Part shown: piece by piece, positions 44,211 to 53,659 of the stretch
How positions within the stretch are numbered: the first letter of the stretch is position 1
How the letters are laid out: every line of letters starts with the position of its first letter
From: Asparagopsis taxiformis
Taxonomy: Eukaryota > Rhodophyta > Florideophyceae > Bonnemaisoniales > Bonnemaisoniaceae
Assembly (NCBI GenBank): GCA_030407315.1
Contig: JALQPE010000092.1
Location: 102,724 to 166,723, forward strand
Reading direction: 5' to 3'
Length of the DNA stretch: 64,000 nt
Program-made: the position numbers and the translations under genes
The notes under the pieces: generated by a model
Seen by the model: only the letters and a program-made list of their open reading frames with translations
The model's database searches: none
Told to the model about the DNA's origin: nothing

Positions 44211-44807
44211 GTCGAGTTTTGACGCAAAAGGGAGGATTGCGAGCTGAACAGGGGAGACTGTGCCGTCCAGATGCGACCAATTTTATTTTTGTGGTGCTTT
44301 CGAGACTTGGAATGTAACGTGTTCGTAGTTTTGTGGGTAGTAGTTTTGTGCTCACTCCAGCTGACATCCCAACGGTGGAATTTAACCGAGAGTTCAATCA
44401 TTTCCAACTGTTACATCACATTGCGTGCTGGCAACGTGTGCATGGAAGGACGAACGACCGCCCTGGGAGATGAATTTTCAATTAATTCATTAGTAATAAT
44501 AAACTTTTTTATTTCCGAACTTCGTGGAATCTGAATGTGCTTTACAGCGGATATGCCACGGATCATGTAAGGAAAGCAAATGGATTCTCATATATATGAT
44601 TATATGTTTATATTTGTTGTTCTCGATCCGGATCTCATTGTTCGGGGATTCAGAGACCATGGCTTGGGCCATACTCAATCTCACTGCCGGCGATGATTTC
44701 GAGTATGCACAGCAAGACTTAAGCGGACGCAGAAAGCTGTCCGGTCGACGCCGCAGGCTCCACTCCGCCATCATCACCGACTGATATTCTTTGACCGACT
44801 TTGCTTT
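44211..44807. other. Non-coding or fragmentary sequence
   Basis: Short ORFs on both strands (for example 44524-44784 plus and 44490-44906 minus) have no recognised motif. They may be debris of the transposase-bearing insertion. Confidence 0.4.
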
Positions 44808-44894
44808 GTACGTGCGCGAATCTTGATCAAGATTCGCGCACGTACCTTCAAGGTACGTGCGCGACGAACGAAGTTCGTTCCATCCTCTACCCTC
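44808..44894. repeat. Cluster of four consecutive perfect palindromes
   Basis: 44808-44845 is a perfect 38-bp palindrome centred on TTGA/TCAA. 44835-44863 is a second (29 bp, one central base) that reuses the right arm of the first. GAACGAAGTTCGTTC (about 44866-44880) and TACCCTCGAGGGTA (about 44888-44901) are two more. Repeated snap-back duplication would produce this chain. Confidence 0.9.
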
Positions 44895-44929
44895 GAGGGT
44901 ATGCATTGAGGTAAGCGTGGGTTTTGAGT

Positions 44930-46010
44930 TTGACTATTTCCGTTGATGCGATATTTTTCATTGGAAGCCTGTTGACTCATGGTGTGTATTAAGCGGAGGA
45001 TGGAAGAGAGGTACGTGAAGTTTTGAAAGTGTGCTGCGAGGGAAGGTTGGTTTTGAGTCTGACTGTTGTGGTTGATTCCGATGTTGTGTAGATGATGCAG
45101 GAATGTTGATGACGGAAGGTAAGTTTCATTGAGTGCCAAGATGTGGTTTGCGAAGGTATGGACTGCTGACTATGATTATTATTCATTGCAAGGTTTTTGG
45201 ATCATGGTTTGTATTGTGTGTAGGATGGATGAGAGGTACATTTGCGAGTTCTCAGGGTATGTAGCGAGGGAAACGTTGGTTTTCAATCTGACTGTTGCGA
45301 TTGATTCCGATGTTGCGTAGGTGATGGAGGAATAGTGATGACGGAAGGTAAGTCACATTGGGCGCCCAGACCGGTTGTGCGAAGATGCGGAATGCTGACT
45401 ACTTTTCTTGGCTACACGATTACGTGATTTATGGTTTTTATTGTGTGCAGGATGGAACAGGTAAGGTAAGTGTGCCAGTTTTGAAAGTAAGCAGCGAGGG
45501 AAGGTTGGTTTTGAGTCTGACTATTTCGTTGATGCGATATTTTTCATTGGAAGCCTATTGAGTCATGGTGTGTATTGTGTGGAGCGAAGGTAAGTGTGCG
45601 AGTTTTGAAAGTAAGCAGCGAGGGAAGGTTGGTTTTGGGTCTGACTGTTGTGGTTGATTCCGATGTTGTGTAGATGGTGCAGGAATGTTGATGACAGAAG
45701 GTAAGTTTCACTGAGCACCAAGACTTGTTTTGCGAAGATATGGACTGCTGACTTTGATTATTCATTGCAAGGTTTTTGGATCATGGTTTGTATTTTGTGT
45801 AGGATGGATGAGAGGTAAGTAAGGAAGTTTCTAGGATATCTGTCGTGGTAAGCGTTGCTTTTGAATCTGACTGTTGGGGTTGATTCTGATGTTGTGTATG
45901 TGATGCAGGAGTGGTGAAGCAGGAACGGCAGGACTGAAGGAGAGTGAAGAAGGGATGTAGGAAGATGGGGAATGAAGCTGTGAGGTGTTTCTGGTATGTG
46001 TATATTTTGG
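44930..46010. repeat. About five degenerate tandem units of roughly 220 bp
   Basis: The marker words ATGGT(G/T)TGTATT recur near 44980, 45205, 45431, 45565 and 45783. They are accompanied by GGGAAGGTTGGTTTTGAGTC and TGATTCCGATGTTGTGTAG. No coding capacity is seen in the array. Confidence 0.75.
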
Positions 46011-46261
46011 GGCATACGATAGAAGTGAGAGTGGGTTTCAAGTGGTGTAAGATTTTGCTGACCATGTTCGTGTTTGATGTCTTGATGATTTAATGGGCTG
46101 GGGTGGTGTCGAGGAAAGCGGGGATGGAATTGGGAAGGAGCGGATTTTTTGTAATCAAGGTCGTGAGGGTTCTTGAAGTATGTGCGAATGGTGGTGCATG
46201 GCGTTCGGATGGTAGGGAGAACGCAATAGTGAGGGAGATGGGTGATCGACGATATGCTGAC

Positions 46262-46400
46262 AGGTATTTTGTATTCTGGCTGGATACGTATTTCGTATTC
46301 TGGCTGGATACATATTCCGTATTCTGGCTAGATACCTATTTCCTATTCTAACCGGGTATTTATTTCCTATTCTGACCAGATATGTATTCCCTATTCTAGA
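46262..46400. repeat. Short tandem repeat, unit about 22-24 bp, roughly six copies
   Basis: The unit TATTTCGTATTCTGGCTGGA recurs with growing divergence to the right. Non-coding. Confidence 0.75.
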
Positions 46401-46523
46401 GAGACGTATTGTATACGAGCAGTTTCCTAAATGAGAGAATAAAATACGGTCCGATATGGGCCCTGAATTTACCATCCGCTGTAATTTCTTCCCTCCCGGT
46501 TTTCGCTGATATATTGTATACTG

Positions 46524-46609
46524 GATGTCGGGTCCTAGTATTCCGCCATATGTACTAGAGAAAGTGGATGTCGGGCCCTAGTATTCCGCCATATGTACTA
46601 GAGAAAGTG
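46524..46609. repeat. 43-bp tandem duplication
   Basis: 46524-46566 and 46567-46609 are almost identical (GGATGTCGGG...AGAAAGT, one difference). It lies beyond the 3' end of gene D. Confidence 0.85.
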
Positions 46610-46693
46610 GACGTCCGCATCCAAAAATTTTTATTTTTTTGGACGCGGACGTTCATTTGTTCTAGTAAATCTCGGGGCCGACTAGGACCCGTA

Positions 46694-48621
46694 CTAGAGA
46701 GACTGGACGTCCGCGTCCACTTCCGAAAACACAGACGAGTCTGACGGTATGGTGTTCGGGAGGATATCCATAATCCGTTCATCGACTACCCTGTCGGGGA
46801 GGGGATTTTCCTGCTCATCGCTGAACAATGGAATATCCTCGGTTGAACGTTTAACCGTACGGTTAACTTCCAGTCTTCTGCGCTTCGGAAGGGGCTCTTC
46901 GGACTCTTCTACCTCCGACTCTGCCTCATTGTCTCCAATCCGTGAACTCTCCGTTCTCTGCCGTTTCGACCTGCGAAGTGTCTCGACTGGCTCATTCACC
47001 GCAAGCGGTGGTGCATTGAGAGGGAGACGGAGGAGAACAGATCCCAATTGCTTCTCAGAACCTGCCACAGTGGCATCAGGGGTTCCTTGAGCCTGCTCAA
47101 CTGCAGGAACGGAAGTGGCAGGAGGGGTAGCAGGAGGGGTGGAAGGGGCGGGAACGGAAGTGGCAGGAGGAGGAGGGGTAGTAGGAGCAGGAGTAGAAGG
47201 GGTAGAAGGAGCAGGAGGGTTAGAAGGGGCAGGAGGAGTAGGACCAGAACGGGTAGAAGGGGTAGAAGGCTCATCTGATTGGGGAGTAGATGGCTTCGGC
47301 GCATCTTCAGATGGCTGTTCATTGTGAACAATGACCCTTTGGTCTTCTTCCATGTCCACAACGCCCGTGGAAAAGCGAAGCTGCTCATACATTTCGTCGG
47401 AAACGAGAGAATGCTTCGTACCGCTGTTGTCGTCGGTATTGAAGTGCAGGAGGGTCTCCGCGATACTGTTCGCAATAACAGTCTCCTTTCCTGACCCAGT
47501 GTTCTTGAGCTCGGAGTAGAAATGCTCGAGCGGAGGCTCCATCATTTTGTGAGCAGCAACCGGCTCGGACATCTTGAACACTTCAATTAAAACACGAACG
47601 AAAGGACTACCAAATCCTCTTGTCGTCCTGCTCAACTGACGCAGATCTCTCAAGCGAGTCCAGAGAGCTGTGATCAGCAAGATGAACCTTTGTTGATACT
47701 CCGAGCCGCGACGGAAGTCTGCCATGAAAACGAGATCCATGTTGCAGCCATACATGTCTACGGACTGCTTGAAGACATCGTCGTTGATGTCACGGCCTTC
47801 TTTAACGACCCTTTCCTGTTCCGCAGCGAGAATTTCCTTGGTGAACATGCTCGGTACGGAACTCCAGAACTCAAGCGCTTTGTTGTTCACAGTCCGGAAG
47901 CCTTTCGCAGCAGTCACGTGCTTGTTGATGGCTTGGTAGCCCAGTTTCGATACCGACAACTGGCTGTCCATGATGACCTGAATGCACTTCCGATTCGGTT
48001 CACCTAGCATGTCCTTGGTCGTGAGCAGTTGGACCACAGAACACACTCGGTCTGCCAAAGAAACAAGGGCAAAATCATGTGTGAGTGTGTTTGCTTGAAT
48101 GGACAGCCCGAGTACTTCAAAAGGTGTGAAGTACTCATCGGAAACTTCTTCTGTCCCTGGGCGCCTGATCAAAGCCACATCGATGTTCCTGAATGAAGCA
48201 GCATACGGATGTTGCCCTTCCGGGTCTTCACGAATGCACTTCTGGAGAGCCGCAACGCGATGGCCACCATCGATGTAGAACGTTTGAAGGGTGGGGTTGT
48301 GCTGCCTTCACTGGGAAGGAGCATTTTGCAGGCAAGGATTCGGGAGATTGAGGAGGTGAATCCTTCCCTCAGGAACTTCTCCTTCAGCTCAAGCACTCTC
48401 CCTTCCCTAATATGACGAGAGAATAGGGGAGGTCTGTGCAAATCCAAGGGAGACAGCCTGTGGTCAGCTTTGGGACAGTCTGACAACTGAACCTCGGCGG
48501 TGACAGAGTTATCGTGACCAGGGCTGCGAGAAGGGGCGCGAGAGCGAGCGGAGGCCCGACCGCGAGTCGAAGCGCGAGCAGGGGCGGGGGCAGAGGGTTT
48601 GGAGCGAGTGCGAGGAGCCAT
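46694..48621 (-). CDS. Gene D: ParB-like protein with long disordered tail (one frame break)
   Basis: The frame 48169-48621 (150 aa) gives a basic N-terminus and the first part of the ParB-like module (HIREGRVLELKEKFLREGF). The remainder, including the IDGGHRVAALQ signature (about 48262-48295), is in the frame of 46694-48178. One missing C in the run near 48295-48305 would join them. The central region aligns with gene E (SLADRVCSVV with SIADHVCTVM; ALEFWSSVPSMF with AFEHWSAIPSRF). A Pro/Thr/Ser-rich repeat region and an acidic tail follow. No methyltransferase or oxygenase domain is fused. It is likely a targeting or regulatory partner of C and E (inference). Confidence 0.72.
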
Positions 48622-49574
48622 TGAAGGATGAGGGAAAGCAGGAATGGAGAGAAGCTTGATTGAGTGTACGACCCCGATAACGACGATACAGAGACTATTA
48701 AGATAGATTTATTTCGCTACTGCAGCCTGATAAAGGATCAAACGTGAACAATCCGTTTCAACTCTGATTTCAATTTTTTGTTTATTTCTAGACCACTTGA
48801 CTCAGATCAAGAGTAATAATCGAAATTCAGTTAATTTCTGTGGCCAAATACAATCGCTATACGACGAGTTCATACTCAAAGTGGCTAAACAGGTACGAGT
48901 TGGTCATGGTGATTACCCCAAAAGCACTCAAGTAATAACTACATAATGCTGAAGTCACATACTTCCCAGCATTTTGCACCAACTCGTGGAGCTGATGCGT
49001 ACATACCAAATGCGTCTGTATTCAACATGAACCACGAATAAGTGGGCTTCGACCAATGAGTGCACTGCACCTGGCTTGAGAAACTAGGAATAATACCCGG
49101 TATTATTTTGGCCTCCCAAACGCCAGGTGCACCAACGCCATTGGCCGAGGTTGTCCAGACTACCACCGGCCAATGGGGTTGGTGCACTTGGTCTACACCC
49201 ACCCAACTTTATACCCGGCCAGACTCCTACTGTTCTCAGGAACTGAAAATTTTACCGGGGATAGTAAACGATGTAATATAATACCAGGTTTTACTATCTG
49301 CTATCGTTTCTTGCATCTACTGAAGAGGTTTAGAATTTGCAGCTCCTGTAGGTAGAGCTTTCTGTGGAGAATAGCTTTCTGCATGTGGTGTTTGTTACAT
49401 TTGTGAAATTGATCTGACTATATAAAGAATCCATGCAGTATCTCTTTTATCATGTTCTATTGGAATTGTGTTTATTACTCTACGGATTCATACCCAACTA
49501 AGGCTTCAACACGGCTGGACAGATGCCCTTCATCACTTCAATTTCGAATTGCCCTCCCAATGTCCAACGACATA
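48622..49574. other. Intergenic between genes D and E, with a foldback element
   Basis: It would contain the promoter of gene D (minus). It holds the foldback element at 49053-49144 and a further partial arm near 49169-49193. No other gene is supported. Confidence 0.5.
49053..49144. mobile_element. 92-bp foldback MITE-like element, copy 2
   Basis: The left arm CCAATGAGTGCACTGCACCT continues GGC, and the right arm is GCCAGGTGCACC...GCCATTGG. The centre is AATAATACCCGGTATTATT. It has the same length and plan as 10001-10092 and is the best-preserved copy. Confidence 0.7.
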
Positions 49575-52500
49575 TTATCCTTCTTCACTTTGATGCTGCT
49601 CAGTTTTGAGGAATATGTGAGATCGGATCGGGAACTTGTATTGAAGACCCTTATCGCTCTCAAAGCCTTCCTCGTGGTGATAAACATCCCCTCGGCAGAC
49701 AAGAACAGAATATGGTGGTACTTCACACCTCTTCATTGGAACTCTGTATAACTCTCTGTTGGGATGGGATAAACAGACATGACTGTAGGGTGCAAGCACG
49801 AGGCCGAATCCATCTGCGCCGCTTGACATCATGAAGTAGGATGGCGGAGAAGGGGGACTGTTAACTTCATCGATTCCCACTTCATAGTCTGTATGTCCAG
49901 CACGAGGTTTAGTCCGCTCTCCAGTCAGCACTAAAGTAGTTCCAGTGCTGGGGAAGGCCATCGGGTCCTTCCCACTAGTCCTCAATTCCAAACCTTCCGC
50001 ACAAATACCTAGACCGAGCTCAACAATCATCTTCTTCCGATAGAGATTATTATTGTTATCCTCGAGGTCATCACATAAGCTCTTCCGCTTTGTTATAAAG
50101 ATTCCTCTGCCCTTCTCACCTTCTTCATCAGAGTTTTTCCCATCCATCATAGCCATGCACCACGGTGTCCAGTCCGGATCTCTGCGGGTGTCACCGGATT
50201 CAGAGTTCTTCTTGGCATCCTCGAGACGTTCCTCAAACAACGCAGAAAAATGAAGGAGCAGTTCGTGGATCGCATCTGCAGTAGTAGAAGACTTGAATAT
50301 TCCGTCCAGAATTGTAAACCCAACCAAGTCTATTTCATTTCGTTTCTCTCGGAAATAAGCCCTCGAGAGAAACTCAGCGGAAACATTTTGTGCCGAATAG
50401 GCACTCGCTGCTGCTTCAGCGACCTCGGCTCGAAGCGTATCGACCAGTTTCCCATTCACATAGTATTTCATTCGACTGTCGGGATGAATGATAACAGGCA
50501 GTTTCGCTTCTATACCTTCCTCCACATCTTTGTCAGGGACATCATTTTGTTGCCTGTCCGAATACTGACCTCCTTGAACCGCGTGGACTGCAGCGTCTTT
50601 GCCGGATTGCAAATTTGCGTCTTCACGCATCTTTTGCTTCTTCTTCTGCCGCGGCCTGCTGGTATCCTCTCCCACCAGGTCAATAACCTCTTGAGGGGTG
50701 ACATCCACCAATTTCCGTTTGGATCGTAGAATCATTGGCGGCGTCTCCGTATTCCTCGGCTTTGCCTTTAAGGGCACGAAACCACTGCTGTGCTTGGCTT
50801 TCATCAACTTCCTAGGCGTAGAACTGGTAACAGGTGTTTCCGTGTCCTCCAGCTCAGGTAAAACAGGTAGGCCGACATCCGCTGTAGATAACATAGCGTC
50901 TCCAGTGCCATCACCCTGATTTCGTACACCTTTCATCGGGTCCTCCGTTGTCCTTCCAGAAGAATTTTCGGGACATTCTTCGCGGACATCTTTCGTTCCA
51001 GACCCATCGCTCTTCCTAGATTCAGGACCTCCTTCACCATCTCGACCAGTTCTTGGATGACCAACTGACATATTCGCCGGCGACTTTCCACCCTGCTCTG
51101 GTCTGAGCGTGGCACTTCCGGCTGCCACTGGGCTAGGTGGTTGTTGCAGGTCATTTTCATCACCGTGGTCATTTCTTCCTCGATTTGCACCAGTTGGTTC
51201 AAGCTCTTGAGTTCCTACGTTCTTCTGCAACACATCCCCAACTTCACAATCTCCAGGTTTCGAAGAATTGTTCTCGGTAGGCGCAGTAGGCACTGCGCGG
51301 TCCGTTGTAACCTGCTTTGCGCTTTCGGAATCTGCCGCTTTCCCTGTCGCCTCTTCACCAACCTGTGTTGCAGCACCGACCTCAGCGTTAACACGATCCG
51401 ATATTTCCAGACTGCCCTGTGTCTGCTGTTGGGTAAGTACATTTGGACTCTGTACCACGTCCGAGCGATCAATGGCAGCATTTGAAGTATCACCATACGA
51501 TGCGGATTGTTGTCGTGGTCGAGGTGCAGTATTCCCTTCCAAGGATTTTCGCCTAGTCCGCCTTTCCTGCACACCTATTTCAGGCGCGACGGAATGGTCG
51601 AGAGAGTCATCCGATAGAATTGGGCCGTTGAAAACCACATAACGGATTTCTTTCATCATAGACCGCGTCAATGCTGCACGTATACCTCTCCCAGTTGGTG
51701 CGTCGGAAGGATAGAAATCTTTGAGGACAGTCAAAATGCGATATCGTATGGGTTTTCGTGTTCGTCCACCTGGCTCCGGTACTTCATGTAACTTCCTGAA
51801 ACATGGATGAGGTGAGGAATGCCAGGAGTTTTCTTTCCGTACAGCTTTCTCAAGTATGTCATATATTTCACACATGCTGTAGCACCACTTTTGCGCGCAT
51901 GTCTTTAGACTTATACCACCATCTCCTTTCCTACGTTTCCACATCGTCCACATTGCAGTGAGCTCTAGAATGACAAGTTTGGTGTCCACCGAAGCTTTTC
52001 GAAACGCAGAAGCGAATAGGACGTCCACAGTGCATCCCTGCATATTCTTCGAGTCTGGCGGACTAGTTTCAGTTGCAAATCGACTTGGGATAGCTGACCA
52101 ATGTTCGAACGCCGGGTTATTTACGTCTCCGAAGCCCTGCGCAATCGAAACGTACTTCATCATGATTCCTTCCTGACAACCTGGAATGACCTTGTTCTCG
52201 ACTACAACTTTTGTGCACACATTTACCTTCGCCTTCATCAAGCCCTTCATCATCATGAACTTCATGACCGTACAGACGTGGTCAGCAATAGAAACTTCTA
52301 TCACGTCATGAGTCTTTTCGTTCAGCTTCTGCGATATTCGCATCACTTCAAGAGGATGAAACATTTCACGGGTTCCAGGTGGTCGGATGAAGTCAACGCT
52401 AATGCTCCTCAGTCTCCATCGATCAGCAACTGTCGGTTTGTTTTCCACAATCGACTGCAAAGCGCTGATACGATGACCTCCATCAATGCACTGCAGTTTC

Positions 52501-53057
52501 TTCCGTCCGTCTGACCCCATTGTTTCACAGATGGTCATTCGGGTGCCAGTTTCCAGAAACCCCTCGGTAGATATTTTGCTGACCAGATCGCGCACTCTGG
52601 CCTCCTGCACAAGACGAGAAGTTGATTCCGGTTTGGCAACATCTAGCGGATTGATCATTTTAGGTTCAGTCCTGCATTCGACAATGTTGATGTCAATCCC
52701 CATCACAGACTCTTCTGATGCTTCCATGCCAGCAGGACTCCCCTCGCCTTCACGGACGTTAGACCTCTCCCTGTTTTTCGATTTCACCGTCCCAGGAGTA
52801 GATGGAAAGCGTAGAGTGTTTTTCCCAGATGGTGATATATCGCCAAGGGTTTTTGCTGCCTCTATCATGGCAGCGTCTGCTCCCTGAATGGGTGTCTGGC
52901 TATCTGCCGTCTCCCTTCCCGCTGCAGACGGAGCCCCTCCATCAGCAGAAACTCCGGAGGGTGTTTTATCACCGCCTACCGTCGTTGCAAGTCTCTCTGC
53001 AACGCTTTCGACGGTATCCTTTGGTTCCGCAGCGCGCTCAGTGTCGCTTCCGGCCAT
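49575..53057 (-). CDS. Gene E: ParB-like protein fused to a probable Fe(II)/2-oxoglutarate dioxygenase
   Basis: An intact 1,160-residue frame. The N-terminus is disordered. The ParB-like module is at about residues 145-330 with CIDGGHRISALQ near 191. The centre is about 450 disordered Thr/Glu/Lys-rich residues. The C-terminal domain shows GHTDYEVGIDE (His and Asp about 1055 and 1057), then GDVYHHEEGF (distal His about 1127-1128) and FPIRSHIFL (Arg about 1143). This is the HxD...H...R arrangement of double-stranded beta-helix dioxygenases. Such enzymes include nucleic-acid oxidising families (TET/JBP, AlkB); which substrate applies here is unknown. Pairing with the same ParB module as the methyltransferase gene C suggests a shared target. 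The fold assignment is by motif only. Confidence 0.72.
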   Translation of the reverse strand: MAGSDTERAAEPKDTVESVAERLATTVGGDKTPSGVSADGGAPSAAGRETADSQTPIQGADAAMIEAAKTLGDISPSGKNTLRFPSTPGTVKSKNRERSNVREGEGSPAGMEASEESVMGIDINIVECRTEPKMINPLDVAKPESTSRLVQEARVRDLVSKISTEGFLETGTRMTICETMGSDGRKKLQCIDGGHRISALQSIVENKPTVADRWRLRSISVDFIRPPGTREMFHPLEVMRISQKLNEKTHDVIEVSIADHVCTVMKFMMMKGLMKAKVNVCTKVVVENKVIPGCQEGIMMKYVSIAQGFGDVNNPAFEHWSAIPSRFATETSPPDSKNMQGCTVDVLFASAFRKASVDTKLVILELTAMWTMWKRRKGDGGISLKTCAQKWCYSMCEIYDILEKAVRKENSWHSSPHPCFRKLHEVPEPGGRTRKPIRYRILTVLKDFYPSDAPTGRGIRAALTRSMMKEIRYVVFNGPILSDDSLDHSVAPEIGVQERRTRRKSLEGNTAPRPRQQSASYGDTSNAAIDRSDVVQSPNVLTQQQTQGSLEISDRVNAEVGAATQVGEEATGKAADSESAKQVTTDRAVPTAPTENNSSKPGDCEVGDVLQKNVGTQELEPTGANRGRNDHGDENDLQQPPSPVAAGSATLRPEQGGKSPANMSVGHPRTGRDGEGGPESRKSDGSGTKDVREECPENSSGRTTEDPMKGVRNQGDGTGDAMLSTADVGLPVLPELEDTETPVTSSTPRKLMKAKHSSGFVPLKAKPRNTETPPMILRSKRKLVDVTPQEVIDLVGEDTSRPRQKKKQKMREDANLQSGKDAAVHAVQGGQYSDRQQNDVPDKDVEEGIEAKLPVIIHPDSRMKYYVNGKLVDTLRAEVAEAAASAYSAQNVSAEFLSRAYFREKRNEIDLVGFTILDGIFKSSTTADAIHELLLHFSALFEERLEDAKKNSESGDTRRDPDWTPWCMAMMDGKNSDEEGEKGRGIFITKRKSLCDDLEDNNNNLYRKKMIVELGLGICAEGLELRTSGKDPMAFPSTGTTLVLTGERTKPRAGHTDYEVGIDEVNSPPSPPSYFMMSSGADGFGLVLAPYSHVCLSHPNRELYRVPMKRCEVPPYSVLVCRGDVYHHEEGFESDKGLQYKFPIRSHIFLKTEQHQSEEG

Positions 53058-53659
53058 TGCAAAGATTTGGACGCGTAGAGAAGCCGTTCAGGATAACAAA
53101 GATACCTTTTCTCTCCGACTACACGATCAAGAGATATTCCTCTTTCAAGGTGGTATTTGGCGGGAAACGATCTCCCTACACGTCTAAACGTGAAATATCA
53201 GTTATTGATTCACCTTCCACGCGCTCCAATTGTATTCGGCCATCTGTCATTCCTCGACGAAGGACTTCCCACACACAATTCCTTCGTTCCCAAAACCATC
53301 CCATTGCCATGAATCATAGTACTCCACTTGTCACTGGAGCCAAAAAACTATACCGGGTATTATTTTCCACTTCATTGGCCAGGTGCCGGCTCTCCATTGG
53401 ATTATGCGAACTCAACTTTGTGGAACTAGGAGTCCTGCAACTCGCGGCTCCATCTCTAGTACCAATGGCGTCATACGTACGTAAGTGCGTACGCTCTTCG
53501 CAAAACACACTTTATTTGTGCGCATGGAACAAAAGCCCACTCTATTCTTCAAACGACATGTACAAATTTTGTATAGCATTTGTTGGAAGACTTGATCAGG
53601 ACTGCTGCTAAATGAATTACGAAAGTTTACTGATGTATTAAACACTGTGCTGGAACACT
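53058..53659. other. Intergenic between genes E and F, with a degraded foldback element
   Basis: It should hold the promoter of gene E (minus). No supported gene. Confidence 0.5.
53301..53400. mobile_element. Foldback MITE-like element, copy 3 (degraded)
   Basis: The centre ATACCGGGTATTATTTT lies at about 53350-53366. The right arm GGCCAGGTGCCGG...CCATTGG ends at 53400. The left arm is diverged, so the left limit is approximate. Confidence 0.5.

Noticed and set aside
47100..47290. Gly/Arg-rich plus-strand ORFs opposite gene D
   Set aside because: They are the antisense reading of the Pro/Thr/Ser repeat region of gene D.
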